DNA of 50,378 bases from Desulfobulbus sp. (GTDB lineage: Bacteria; Desulfobacterota; Desulfobulbia; Desulfobulbales; Desulfobulbaceae): positions 1-50,378 of the forward strand of contig DRKI01000098.1 of the NCBI GenBank assembly GCA_011051875.1. The letters are read 5' to 3'. Each line of letters begins with the position of its first letter. The first letter of the stretch is position 1. The notes under the pieces are model-generated. The model did no database searches. It saw only the letters and a list, made by a program, of their open reading frames with translations, and was not told where the DNA came from. Positions 17,503 through 27,687 of the stretch are shown in pieces. The translations under genes were made by a program, and so were the position numbers.

Positions 17503-18651
17503 GTGGATTACTTTTTGACGGAAGAGCAAGAGATGATCGTCGAGACCGCCCGGGAGATCGCCAGGGATAAGATTATCCCGGTGCGGGCGGAGCTGGACGA
17601 AAAGAACGAGTTCGCCGCCTCCATTATGGAGGATATCGCCCGGGCCGACCTGTTCGGCATCTTTGTTCCCGAGGAGTATGGCGGACTGGGCGGCGGATGC
17701 TTTGAGATCGTGCTGGCCCTGGAGGAGCTGGCCAAGGGCTGCGTGGGCGTGGCCACGACCTTTGCCGCCAGCGCCCTGGGGATCTTTCCGGTGCTCATCG
17801 CCGGGTCCGAGGAACAGAAACAGAAATACCTGCCCGATATCGCCGCCGGAAAGCGCTGGGCCGCCTTCGGTCTCACCGAGGCCAATGCCGGCAGTGACGC
17901 CTCCGGCATCCGGACCACCGCGGTCCTGGACGGCGACGAGTGGGTGCTCAACGGCACCAAGCAGTGGATCACCAATGGCGGCGAGGCCCAGATCTACACC
18001 ATTGTCGCCCTCACCGATCCCAGCAAGGGGGCCCGGGGCGCGTCCATCTTCGTGGTCGAGGATGGCGATCCCGGTTTCTCCTACGGCAAGAAGGAAGACA
18101 AGATGGGTATCCGCTCCTCGGCCACCCGGGAGCTGATCATGCAGGACTGCCGGATCCCCAGCGACCGGCTGGTGGGCCGGAAGGGCACCGGCTTCATCAC
18201 GGTCATGAAGACCCTGGATGTCTCACGTCCCGGCATCGCCTCCCTGGGAGTTGGTCTGGGGCAGGCCGCGCTGGACGAGGCCGTCACCTATGCCAAGCAG
18301 CGGGTCCAGTTCGGTAAGCCCATCATCGGTTTCCAGGCCATTCAGCACATGCTCGCCGACATGGCCACCCAGGTCGAGGCGGCCCGGGCCCTGGTCTATG
18401 CCGCTGCCCGTCACATCGATGCCCATCCGAAGAACATGAGCAAGGTCTCCTCCATGTGCAAGGTCTTTGCCACCGACATGGCCATGAAGGTCACGGTTGA
18501 CGCGGTACAGGTCCTGGGCGGCTATGGCTACATGAAGGAATACCCGGTTGAGAAGATGATGCGCGATGCCAAGATCCTGCAGATCTACGAGGGCACCAAC
18601 CAGATCCAGCGCAATGTCATAGGCCAGGAACTGAACAAGGAGTATGCGTAA
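17503..18651 (+). CDS. Acyl-CoA dehydrogenase (short/medium-chain type) within the fatty-acid cluster
   Basis: FAD-dependent acyl-CoA dehydrogenase of 382 residues. GTG 17503 is chosen over ATG 17485 because AAGGAG lies 6 bases upstream and the peptide MDYFLTEEQEM matches the family start. Visible features: the FAD-binding LTEANAGSDASG and WITNGG segments, and the catalytic glutamate E363 in YEGTNQIQR, the position used by butyryl-CoA-type enzymes. Electron partners EtfB and EtfA follow directly. It may oxidise acyl-CoA or, with a bifurcating Etf, reduce enoyl-CoA (or enoyl-ACP); direction and substrate are not determined by sequence. Confidence 0.93.
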   Translation: MDYFLTEEQEMIVETAREIARDKIIPVRAELDEKNEFAASIMEDIARADLFGIFVPEEYGGLGGGCFEIVLALEELAKGCVGVATTFAASALGIFPVLIAGSEEQKQKYLPDIAAGKRWAAFGLTEANAGSDASGIRTTAVLDGDEWVLNGTKQWITNGGEAQIYTIVALTDPSKGARGASIFVVEDGDPGFSYGKKEDKMGIRSSATRELIMQDCRIPSDRLVGRKGTGFITVMKTLDVSRPGIASLGVGLGQAALDEAVTYAKQRVQFGKPIIGFQAIQHMLADMATQVEAARALVYAAARHIDAHPKNMSKVSSMCKVFATDMAMKVTVDAVQVLGGYGYMKEYPVEKMMRDAKILQIYEGTNQIQRNVIGQELNKEYA

Positions 18652-18693
18652 CCGCGCCGACGCGCATGCCAGAATCGGACGGTACACAGAGCC

Positions 18694-19473
18694 ATGGAAA
18701 TACTTGTCTGTATCAAACAGGTTCCGGACGCCAAGGATGTCCGGCTCGATCCCGAGACCAACACCCTGGCCCGCGAGGGCGTGGAGTCAATCATGAACCC
18801 CTTTGACCGGCACGCCCTGGAAGAGGCGGTCCGGCTGAAGGAGGCCCACGGCGGCACGGTTACGGCGCTGTCCATGGGACCGCCCCAGGCCGAGGCCGTG
18901 CTGCGCGAGGCCATTGGCTGCGGCGCCGATCGCGGTTTCCTGGTCTCGGACCGGGCCTTTGCCGGCGCCGATACCTGGGCCACCTCCTACACCCTGGCCC
19001 GGGCCATCGAGACCATTGGCCGTTTTGACCTGATCCTGTGCGGCAAGCAGGCCATTGACGGCGACACGGCCCAGGTCGGACCCGGCCTGGCCTCGAGGAT
19101 GAACCTGCCCTATGTCACCTGTGTCCAGAAGACGAGAGGGGTGACGGACGGCAGCATCGAGGTCGAACGGATGATGGATGACGGGTATGACGTGGTCCGG
19201 CTGCCTCTGCCCGCCCTGCTGACGGTGGTCAAGGATATCAACGAGCCGCGGGTGCCGTCACTCAAGGGCAAGATGAAGGCCAGGAAGGCCGAGATCCCTG
19301 TTCTTTCGGCCGCTGATATCGGTGCCAGCAAAGAGTGCATCGGTCTGGCCGGTTCCCCGACCAGGGTGGTCAATGTCTTCTCTCCCGAGCCGCGGGGCGA
19401 CCGGAAGATCTTCACCGGCACGGCCGAGGAGCAGGTGGACCAGTTGATCGAGCACCTGCGGGACTATCTGTAG
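18694..19473 (+). CDS. etfB: Electron transfer flavoprotein beta subunit (bifurcation-type features)
   Basis: 259-residue EtfB, partner of the adjacent EtfA and acyl-CoA dehydrogenase. It has the family start MEILVCIKQVPDA, the AMP/FAD-binding CGKQAIDGDTAQVGP segment, an ADTWATSYTLA motif and the recognition loop near VVKDINEPRVPS. The DRAFAGADTWATSYT segment resembles the anaerobic, NADH-using EtfB proteins in which beta binds a second FAD for electron bifurcation, unlike the AMP-binding mitochondrial type; this assignment is from pattern memory and needs alignment. Confidence 0.93.
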   Translation: MEILVCIKQVPDAKDVRLDPETNTLAREGVESIMNPFDRHALEEAVRLKEAHGGTVTALSMGPPQAEAVLREAIGCGADRGFLVSDRAFAGADTWATSYTLARAIETIGRFDLILCGKQAIDGDTAQVGPGLASRMNLPYVTCVQKTRGVTDGSIEVERMMDDGYDVVRLPLPALLTVVKDINEPRVPSLKGKMKARKAEIPVLSAADIGASKECIGLAGSPTRVVNVFSPEPRGDRKIFTGTAEEQVDQLIEHLRDYL

Positions 19474-19487
19474 ATCGTGGTGAATCC

Positions 19488-20681
19488 ATGCTGAAAGTTG
19501 ATGCGGAAAAGTGTATCGGATGCGGCGCCTGCGAGGAGCAGTGCGCTTTTGGCGCCATCAAGGTGGAGGACGGCTGCGCCGTTGTCGGCGACGGCTGTAC
19601 CCTGTGCGGGGGTTGCATCGACGCCTGCGAGGCCGAGGCCCTGCACATCGAGGAAGCGGCTCCAGGCCGGGAGACGGCGGACCTTGCCGCCTGGCAGGGG
19701 ATCTGGGTCTTTGCCGAGTTCCGGCACGGCAGCGTGGCGCCGGTGACCTATGAACTGCTCGGGGTCGGCCGCAGACTCGCCGACCAGCGCGGGGTTGCCT
19801 TGAGCGCTGTTCTGCCGGGCTCCGGGGTCCGGGAGGAGTGCGACGGCCTGATCGCGGCCGGCGCCGACAGGGTCTACCTGGTCGATGATCCGGCCCTGGC
19901 CCAGTACCGGGAGGACGTCTACGGCCGGGTCCTGGAAGAGCTTATCCGCCGCTACCAACCCGAGGTGGTCCTGGCCGGGGCCACGGCCATCGGCCGTTCG
20001 GTCATCCCCCAGGTGGCGACCCGGCTCGGCGCAGGCCTCACCGCCGACTGCACCGGCCTTGATATCCGGCCCGAAGACGGCACCCTGCTCCAGACCCGGC
20101 CCGCCTTTGGCGGCAACATCATGGCCACCATCGAGTGTCCTGATACCAGGCCGCAGATGGCCACTGTCCGGCCCAGGGTGATGGCGCCGGCCGAACCCGA
20201 CCCGGCCCGCAGCGGCGAGGTGGTGGATGTGGAGATCGCGCCCGGGCATCTCGGCTCCAGGGTCGAGGTCCTGGAGACGGTGGTCAGCCAGACGGAACAG
20301 GTCAATATCCAGGAGGTGGAGGTCCTGGTTGCCGGAGGTCGCGGCGTGGAGGGAGAAAAGGGGTTCGCCCTGATCCGTGAGCTGGCCGAGGAGCTGGGTG
20401 GTGCCGTGGCCGCCTCCCGGGCAGCGGTCGATTCCGGCTGGATCTCCTATCCACACCAGGTGGGGCAGACCGGCAAGACCGTGTGCCCCAAGCTCTACAT
20501 CGCCTGCGGTATCTCCGGTGCGGTCCAGCACGCGGTGGGCATGCAGTCGGCCGAGGTCGTGGTGGCCATCAACCGCGACGAGAACGCGCCTATTTTCAAT
20601 ATCGCCACCTATGGCCTGGTGGGCGACCTGTTCGAGGTCGTGCCGCTGCTGGCCAGGAAGATCCAGGAGATGAAAAAATGA
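19488..20681 (+). CDS. etfA: Electron transfer flavoprotein alpha subunit with N-terminal 2[4Fe-4S] ferredoxin domain
   Basis: 397-residue fusion. Residues 1-60 form a ferredoxin with two [4Fe-4S] sites (C9/12/15/19 and C37/40/43/47, plus C30). The rest is EtfA, with the C-terminal FAD-binding GISGAVQHAVGM and INRDENAPIFNIATYG motifs. ATG 19488 is chosen since the ferredoxin domain starts there; the longer open frame runs inside etfB. The added ferredoxin domain suggests electron exchange with low-potential ferredoxin or an Fe-S partner. Its stop overlaps the fabG start (ATGA), coupling it to fatty-acid synthesis. Confidence 0.95.
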   Translation: MLKVDAEKCIGCGACEEQCAFGAIKVEDGCAVVGDGCTLCGGCIDACEAEALHIEEAAPGRETADLAAWQGIWVFAEFRHGSVAPVTYELLGVGRRLADQRGVALSAVLPGSGVREECDGLIAAGADRVYLVDDPALAQYREDVYGRVLEELIRRYQPEVVLAGATAIGRSVIPQVATRLGAGLTADCTGLDIRPEDGTLLQTRPAFGGNIMATIECPDTRPQMATVRPRVMAPAEPDPARSGEVVDVEIAPGHLGSRVEVLETVVSQTEQVNIQEVEVLVAGGRGVEGEKGFALIRELAEELGGAVAASRAAVDSGWISYPHQVGQTGKTVCPKLYIACGISGAVQHAVGMQSAEVVVAINRDENAPIFNIATYGLVGDLFEVVPLLARKIQEMKK

Positions 20682-21427
20682 CGCTTGACGGACAGGTTGC
20701 ACTGGTCACCGGTGGCAGCCGGGGAATCGGGCGCGCCGTCTGCCTGCGGCTCGCCACCATGGGCGCCCGGGTCGGGATCAACTATGTCAGCAATCCGGCG
20801 GCAGCCGAGGAGACCCTGGCCGCGATCAGGGCCGGCGGCGGCACGGGATTTCTCGCCCCTTTTGACGTTGCCGATGGCAGGGCTGTCCAGGAGGCGGTCA
20901 AGGCCATCACCGACAGGCACGGCGGCATCGACATCCTGGTCAACAATGCCGGCATCACCCGGGACGGTCTCATGGCCCGGATGAAGGAGGATGACTGGGA
21001 TGCGGTCATTGACACCAATCTCAAGGGCACCTTTCTCTGCAGCAAGGCGGTCATGCGGCCGATGATGAAAAAACGGCAGGGCAGGATCATCAACATCACC
21101 TCGGTGATCGGCTTTCTCGGCAATGCGGGGCAGGTGAACTACGGCGCCGCCAAGGCGGGTATCGTCGGCCTGACCAAATCCATGGCCCGGGAGCTTGCGC
21201 CCCGCAACGTGACGGTCAACGCCGTGGCCCCCGGCTACATTGTCACCGATATGACCAGCGGGCTGGGCGAGGATATCCAGGCCGCCATCCAGGCCCAGAT
21301 ACCGCTGGGCAGCCTGGGCAGGCCGGAAGACGTGGCCGGGGTGGTCGCCTTTCTCGCCAGTAAGGATGCAGCCTACATGACCGGTCAGACCCTGCATGTC
21401 AACGGTGGCATGTACATGGGCAACTGA
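20678..21427 (+). CDS. fabG: 3-oxoacyl-ACP reductase FabG
   Basis: NADPH-dependent reductase of the elongation cycle, 249 residues. SDR features: TGGSRGIGRA nucleotide motif (11-20), NNAG (89-92), N114, and catalytic S142, Y155, K159 (VNYGAAKAG). It overlaps etfA by 4 bases, so it is translated with the Etf genes, and acpP and fabF follow. Confidence 0.96.
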   Translation: MTLDGQVALVTGGSRGIGRAVCLRLATMGARVGINYVSNPAAAEETLAAIRAGGGTGFLAPFDVADGRAVQEAVKAITDRHGGIDILVNNAGITRDGLMARMKEDDWDAVIDTNLKGTFLCSKAVMRPMMKKRQGRIINITSVIGFLGNAGQVNYGAAKAGIVGLTKSMARELAPRNVTVNAVAPGYIVTDMTSGLGEDIQAAIQAQIPLGSLGRPEDVAGVVAFLASKDAAYMTGQTLHVNGGMYMGN

Positions 21428-21519
21428 TGGCAACAGGTTTGGTTCATGGAGCGGGCCGGGTTCTGCACGCGGACGCTTCTTTCAAGGAAAACGATAACTT
21501 CTAAGCAGGAGAGAGAACA

Positions 21520-21753
21520 ATGGCAGTTGAAGACAAGATGATCGACATTATCGTGGAGCAGCTCAGCGTGGACAAGGACAAGGTTGTACCCGGCGCCTCC
21601 TTTGTTGACGATCTTGGTGCGGATTCCCTGGACCTGGTCGAGCTGATCATGGCCATGGAGGAAGAGTTCGATGTGGAGATCCCGGACGAGGAGGCGGAAA
21701 AGATCGTCACGGTGCAGGACGCCATTGATTTTGTCAGCAAGATTAAAGGATAG
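21520..21753 (+). CDS. acpP: Acyl carrier protein
   Basis: 77-residue acidic ACP with the phosphopantetheine attachment serine S36 in the invariant [10 protein letters not shown]. Good GGAGAG ribosome site. Carrier for the surrounding Fab enzymes; fabF starts 15 bases downstream. Confidence 0.97.
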   Translation: MAVEDKMIDIIVEQLSVDKDKVVPGASFVDDLGADSLDLVELIMAMEEEFDVEIPDEEAEKIVTVQDAIDFVSKIKG

Positions 21754-21768
21754 ACAGGATCCAGAGAC

Positions 21769-23010
21769 GTGAGACGACGGGTAGTAGTCACCGGTATCGG
21801 CCTGGTCACACCTCTTGGCACTGGGACCGAAAAGACCTGGGAGGGGCTGGTCAACGGCAGAAGCGGCATTGGGCCCATCACGCGTTTTGACGCCTCTGCG
21901 CATGCGGCCCGGATTGCCGCCGAGGTCAAGGATTTCACGCCGGAGAAGTGGTTTGAAAAGAAGCAGGCCCGCAACCTGGACCTCTTTGTCCAGTATGCGA
22001 TCGCCGCCGCCGACATGGCCTGGAAAGACGCGGGGCTGGCCGCGACCGAAGTGGAGGGGGAGCGGATCGGGGTTATCACCGGCTGCGGCATGGGCGGTCT
22101 GCCCACCATCGAGGAGTACCACAAGGTCTACCTGGATCGGGGCCCGCGCCGGATCACGCCGTTTTTCATCCCCCGGGTCATTCCCAACATGCCGTCGGGG
22201 CATATCTCCATGCACATCGGTGCCAGGGGCGCGAACCTGGCCCTGTCCACGGCCTGTGCCGCCGGCACCCATGCGGTGGGAGAGGCCTTCCGTCACATCG
22301 CCTACGGAGACTGCGACGTGGTCGTGACCGGGGGCACGGAGTCGGTGGTCTGCCCGTTGGCCGTGGGCGGGTTCTCCTCCATGAAGGCCCTGTCCACGCG
22401 CAACGACGATCCTGAGGCCGCATCGCGGCCCTTTGACCTTGAACGGGACGGATTCATCATTGCCGAAGGGGCCGGCATGCTGGTCCTGGAAGAGTTGGAG
22501 TCGGCCCGGACGCGGGGAGCGCGGATCTATGCCGAGATGGCCGGCTTCGGCCTGACCAGCGATGCCTACCACATCGCCGCCCCGCCCGAGAGCGGCGAGG
22601 GTGCCGCCCGCTGCATGGCCATGGCGCTCAGGGACGCTGGCATGCATCCCGAAGAGATCGGGTATATCAACGCCCATGGCACGTCGACCCCGCTCAACGA
22701 CCGCTGCGAGACCACGGCCATCAAGACGGTCTTTGGCGATCATGCGCGGAAACTGGCCATCAGTTCCACCAAGTCCATGACCGGCCACATGCTGGGCGGC
22801 GCCGGCGGCATAGAGTCCGCCTTTACCGCTCTCATGCTGCACCATGGCATCATCGCGCCGACCATCAACCTGGAGCATCCCGATCCGGACTGCGACCTGG
22901 ACTATGTGCCCAACATTGCCCGCGAGCTCCAGGTGGAGGCGGCCATGTCCAACTCCTTTGGCTTCGGGGGGACCAACGGCGTGATTATCATGAAACGGTT
23001 CCGGCTGTAG
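21769..23010 (+). CDS. fabF: 3-oxoacyl-ACP synthase II (FabF)
   Basis: Elongating ketosynthase, 413 residues from a GTG start (MRRRVVVTGIGLVTPLG). The Cys-His-His triad is complete: C163 (LSTACAAGTH), H303 (NAHGTSTPLND) and H340 (STKSMTGHMLGGAGG). Last fatty-acid gene of the block. No enoyl-ACP reductase (FabI/FabK/FabV), dehydratase (FabZ/FabA) or FabD gene occurs in the window. Confidence 0.96.
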   Translation: MRRRVVVTGIGLVTPLGTGTEKTWEGLVNGRSGIGPITRFDASAHAARIAAEVKDFTPEKWFEKKQARNLDLFVQYAIAAADMAWKDAGLAATEVEGERIGVITGCGMGGLPTIEEYHKVYLDRGPRRITPFFIPRVIPNMPSGHISMHIGARGANLALSTACAAGTHAVGEAFRHIAYGDCDVVVTGGTESVVCPLAVGGFSSMKALSTRNDDPEAASRPFDLERDGFIIAEGAGMLVLEELESARTRGARIYAEMAGFGLTSDAYHIAAPPESGEGAARCMAMALRDAGMHPEEIGYINAHGTSTPLNDRCETTAIKTVFGDHARKLAISSTKSMTGHMLGGAGGIESAFTALMLHHGIIAPTINLEHPDPDCDLDYVPNIARELQVEAAMSNSFGFGGTNGVIIMKRFRL

Positions 23011-23038
23011 CCGGATGGCGTCCGGGAGGAGAGAGACA

Positions 23039-23464
23039 GTGAAAATTGCAGTGGGCAGCGACCATGGCGGCTTCGAGTTCAAGGAGCAGATTGTCCGTTT
23101 TCTTGCAGCCGCCGGGGTCGAGGTGGAGGACGTGGGGTGCCATTCCACGGATTCGGTGGACTACCCCCGGTTTGCCGACCAGGTCTGCGCCAGGGTGCAG
23201 GCCGGGGCGTGTGAACGGGGTATCCTGATCTGCGGCACCGGCATCGGCATGTCCATTGCCGCCAACCGGCACCGGGATATCCGCGCGGCCCTGTGCCACG
23301 AGGCCTATACGGCCCGCATGAGCAGGGAGCACAACAATGCCAATGTCCTCTGCCTGGGCGGCAGGGTGCTCGGAATCGAGGTCGCCCTGGACATTGTCGG
23401 GGTCTGGCTGGAGACGGAATTTGCCGGGGGCCGGCATCAGCGGCGGCTGGATATGCTGAGCTGA
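23039..23464 (+). CDS. rpiB: Ribose-5-phosphate isomerase B
   Basis: Interconverts ribose-5-P and ribulose-5-P. The 141 residues begin at GTG 23039, preceded by GGGAGGAGAG, giving MKIAVGSDHGGFEFKE, the usual start; an ATG at 23015 lacks a ribosome site. The signature GILICGTGIGMSIAANRHRDIRAALC with its catalytic cysteine is present. It follows fabF by 28 bp and precedes glyA, a common bacterial order. Confidence 0.94.
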   Translation: MKIAVGSDHGGFEFKEQIVRFLAAAGVEVEDVGCHSTDSVDYPRFADQVCARVQAGACERGILICGTGIGMSIAANRHRDIRAALCHEAYTARMSREHNNANVLCLGGRVLGIEVALDIVGVWLETEFAGGRHQRRLDMLS

Positions 23465-23570
23465 ACGGCCTGCCCGGACACTTCCCGCAACAGCTTGCAC
23501 AAGGCCGGCATATGATCCGGCCTGATCTGCTGCCGCCAGCGGGAGTCGGAGTACATGAGAAGACATTACC

Positions 23571-24824
<1,254 letters not shown>

Positions 24825-24846
24825 GCGGTTCACGGCCGGTATGGAA

Positions 24847-24865
24847 GGGAGCGCCCTCCGCTCCC
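24847..24865 (+). terminator. Hairpin between glyA and nrdR
   Basis: Perfect 7-bp stem GGGAGCG (24847-24853) with CGCTCCC (24859-24865) and a 5-base loop, 22 bases after the glyA stop. No T tract follows; it may be an attenuator or an mRNA-stability element rather than a full terminator. Confidence 0.4.
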
Positions 24866-24918
24866 GGGGCGGGCGGTGACTGAACGATGAATCCGGCTCT
24901 GCCGGTCTGGGAGAGACC

Positions 24919-25386
24919 ATGAAGTGTCCATACTGCGGCCATCTGGATAACCGGGTTATTGATTCCCGCCTCAACAAGGACAAGACCATCACCCGCCGGC
25001 GCCGGGCCTGCAGCGCCTGCCAGCAACGGTTCACCACCTACGAGCGGATCGAGGTCATGCTGCCCATGCTGGTCAAGAAGGACGGCCGGCGTGAACCCTG
25101 GGACCGGGGAAAGATCGTGGCCGGCCTGGAAAAGGCCTGCGAAAAACTTCCCGTCTCCATGGCGGATATCGACCGCTTTGTCGACAATATAGAGCGCAAG
25201 CTCCAGGACGTGGGAGGCAAGGAGGTGCCGACCTCGCGCATCGGCGAGTGGGTGATGGAGGCCCTGCCGGACCTGGACGAGGTCGCCTATGTCCGCTTTG
25301 CCTCGGTCTACCGGCAGTTCAAGGATGTCAACGAGTTCATGGATGAGCTGAAGATCTTTCTGGGCAAGAAGGAGCAGGAGGCCTGA
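24919..25386 (+). CDS. nrdR: Transcriptional repressor NrdR
   Basis: Nucleotide-sensing repressor of ribonucleotide reductase genes. 155 residues: an N-terminal zinc ribbon (C3, C6, C31, C34; CPYCGH and CSACQQRF) followed by an ATP-cone domain (about 50-140). Length and architecture match the family. Its stop is directly followed by the ribD start codon, so the two are translationally coupled. Confidence 0.97.
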   Translation: MKCPYCGHLDNRVIDSRLNKDKTITRRRRACSACQQRFTTYERIEVMLPMLVKKDGRREPWDRGKIVAGLEKACEKLPVSMADIDRFVDNIERKLQDVGGKEVPTSRIGEWVMEALPDLDEVAYVRFASVYRQFKDVNEFMDELKIFLGKKEQEA

Positions 25387-26523
25387 ATGTGCCGTGATGA
25401 CCGCGACTACATGCGGATTGCCCTGGAGGAGGCGGCGCGGGGCCTGGGGCGCACCGCGCCCAATCCCTGCGTGGGGGCGGTTATCGTGCGGGACAATGTT
25501 ATTGTCGGCCGGGGCTATCACCGCAGGGCGGGAACTCCCCATGCCGAGGTCAATGCCATCGCCGATGCCGGTCAGGCCGCCCGGGGAGCCACGCTCTATG
25601 TGACCCTGGAACCCTGCAACCACACCGGTCGCACCCCGCCCTGTACCCGGGCCATCCTCGAGGCCGGGATCAGAAGGGTGGTTGTCGGCATGGCCGATCC
25701 CAACCCGTCCGTGGTGGGTGGCGGCGCCGATTTCCTTGCCGGGCAGGGGGTGGAGATCACCTGCGGCGTCCTGGAGCAGGAATGCCGGCAACTCAACTAT
25801 CCCTTTCTCAAGCACTCTGCCACGGGGCTGCCCTGGGTGGTCATGAAGGCGGGCATGAGCCTGGACGGCAGAATATCCTATCGTCGCGGCAACAGCGGTA
25901 TCATCACCGGTCCGGCAGCATGGCGGCGCGTGCATCAGTTGCGCGACCGGTACGATGCCCTGCTGGTGGGGGTGGGAACCGCCCTGATCGATGATCCGTC
26001 CCTCACTACCCGGCTCAAGGACCGGCCGGGCCGGGACCCCCTGCGGGTGGTGCTGGACTCCGGGCTCCGTCTGCCGCCCGATGCCGGGATGCTGCGCCAG
26101 GAATCCTCGGCAGCCACATGGATCTTCTGCGGACCCGATGCGCCGCGGGACAGGGAGGAACGACTCTGCGCGGCCGGCGCCGAGGTGCACCGGGTCGCTG
26201 TCGACAGCAATGGCCGGCCTGACCTGGAACAGGTGCTGGCTGTCCTTGGTCGCGCCGGCCTGACCTCGGTGCTGGTGGAAGGGGGCGCCACTGTGCATGG
26301 CTCTTTCCTGGGGCGTGACCTGGTGGATGAGGTCTACCTGTTCCTGGCGCCGTTTTTCATCGGCGACCAGGGGATGCCCGTGGTCAGCGGCCATGGCATC
26401 AGCGGCAGCAACGAGGCAGCCAGGCTCAAGGAGGTGCGGTTTGATCGTCTCGGGGACGATCTCCTGATCCATGGGCTGCTGCACATGCCGGAGGAAGCAG
26501 AGCGGCAGGACAAGGCAGGCTAA
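25387..26523 (+). CDS. ribD: Bifunctional riboflavin biosynthesis deaminase/reductase RibD
   Basis: Catalyses deamination and side-chain reduction of the pyrimidine intermediate in riboflavin synthesis. 378 residues: an N-terminal cytidine-deaminase-like domain with zinc ligands H52 (HAEVNAI, proton-shuttle E54), C77 and C86 (PCNHTGRTPPC), then a C-terminal reductase domain (about 150-370; MKAGMSLDGRI, VEGGATVHGSF). It ends 5 bp from the convergent ParB-like gene. ribE/ribBA/ribH are not in the window. Confidence 0.96.
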   Translation: MCRDDRDYMRIALEEAARGLGRTAPNPCVGAVIVRDNVIVGRGYHRRAGTPHAEVNAIADAGQAARGATLYVTLEPCNHTGRTPPCTRAILEAGIRRVVVGMADPNPSVVGGGADFLAGQGVEITCGVLEQECRQLNYPFLKHSATGLPWVVMKAGMSLDGRISYRRGNSGIITGPAAWRRVHQLRDRYDALLVGVGTALIDDPSLTTRLKDRPGRDPLRVVLDSGLRLPPDAGMLRQESSAATWIFCGPDAPRDREERLCAAGAEVHRVAVDSNGRPDLEQVLAVLGRAGLTSVLVEGGATVHGSFLGRDLVDEVYLFLAPFFIGDQGMPVVSGHGISGSNEAARLKEVRFDRLGDDLLIHGLLHMPEEAERQDKAG

Positions 26524-26528
26524 GTCGG

Positions 26529-27542
26529 TCAACCATCACTGCCGGCCGCCGCCGCCCCGGTTTCCAGGATGTTCAGGATCTGCGGCCATCGCTGCAGCAG
26601 CTCCTGCCGGTTCCGGAAATCGATCTCCAGGGTCAGCCGGTCATCCTCAAAGGCCGGCGTGTGACGGATGCGGACGCCCGTTGGCAGCTCCAGCCTGCGG
26701 CAGAATCTCCGGAAGTCGGCCGCTGCCGCTTCCGAGCGCGGAAAACACTGGCCATGCAGCCATTGCAGCAGCGCAGCGGCCTGCTGGGGAATATTTTTTT
26801 CTCTCACCTGCCAGCCGATCTTCTTCTCCATTTCTCCGACAATCTCCCCAAACGCCCGGTTCTGGCGCATGATCAGCTCCGTTGCCATATCGACCAGCTT
26901 CTGTTGCCTGGAGCCGCCCAGGCGGAGAGCGGTTATCAGGCGCACGATCTCCCGCTGATCCCCGGCCTTGAGCCGGGCCAGTTTCCTGCCAGCCCTGGGA
27001 TGCAGTTTCTGCCGGTGCAGTGCCAGCACGGCGGTTTTTTCCAGTTCCAGCAATGATGTCAGCTCGCGGAGCACGTGCGGCACAGGCCTGTGACCGAGGC
27101 GGGCGAGCAGGTCGAGGCACTCCTGTTCCGACAGCCACTGTTCTGCCTTGTTCATGAGAGTGGCCTGTTCAATGATGCTCAGCTCGCTGCCAATCCGGGC
27201 ATGTTCGGCCAGCAGCTCCAGCCGTCTGGACAGGGGGGTGGCCGCAGGGAGAACAAGGACCGGAATCCCGGCCAGTCCCAGGAGGGCTGCTGCTGCAATT
27301 CTCTGCCTGCCGGAGAGGATAACGGCGCAGCCATCCTCCCGGTTGTGGAGCAGTGGTGGCTGCAGGAGACCCAGGTCGGCCATGGAGTCGACAAGGGAGG
27401 GATTCGGAGGGCCGGGATCCGGCCGCAGGAGATAGGTGGTGTCGTCAAGATCGATGGCGCCAGGGGCAAGGGTCTGAAGAATGGCTGCAGAAGACACTGG
27501 TGAGTACCTGACAGGAAGTAACGGTAAGCGGTCGCAGGGCAC
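26529..27542 (-). CDS. ParB N-terminal-domain protein, function unknown
   Basis: A 337-residue protein with a ParB/Srx-like nuclease-fold domain in its N-terminal part (PSLVDSMADLGLLQPPLL, VILSGRQRIAAAALLG, followed by a helical NKAEQWLSEQECLDLLARLG segment). No ParA gene is adjacent, so a chromosome-segregation role is not supported; it could be a DNA-binding regulator. The C-terminal third is unassigned. The GTG at 27542 lies inside a dispersed repeat (27528-27687), so an internal GTG at 27497 may be the true start. It converges on ribD with a 5-bp gap. Confidence 0.8.
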   Translation of the reverse strand: MPCDRLPLLPVRYSPVSSAAILQTLAPGAIDLDDTTYLLRPDPGPPNPSLVDSMADLGLLQPPLLHNREDGCAVILSGRQRIAAAALLGLAGIPVLVLPAATPLSRRLELLAEHARIGSELSIIEQATLMNKAEQWLSEQECLDLLARLGHRPVPHVLRELTSLLELEKTAVLALHRQKLHPRAGRKLARLKAGDQREIVRLITALRLGGSRQQKLVDMATELIMRQNRAFGEIVGEMEKKIGWQVREKNIPQQAAALLQWLHGQCFPRSEAAAADFRRFCRRLELPTGVRIRHTPAFEDDRLTLEIDFRNRQELLQRWPQILNILETGAAAAGSDG

Positions 27543-27687
27543 CCCATCTGCATGCGCCCGAACCTCCCGATATTACGGGTTGTCTACTTGTGAAATCGCC
27601 CCTACCTGTGCAGGTATGCCGGTTCGCTGCAGGACCTCCGCTAGGCGGCCCTGCGCGACCGTGCAGAGACAGGATGCCTGTAGCGAC
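27528..27687 (+). repeat. Dispersed intergenic repeat, copy 1
   Basis: First of three related copies found by eye. Conserved blocks: GCGGTCGCAGGGCACCCCA at the left, ACCTGTGCAGG in the middle, and CGTGCAGAGACAGGATGCC at the right. The left block overlaps the first codons of the ParB-like frame. The spacing between the middle and right blocks is longer than in copy 3. Confidence 0.6.
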
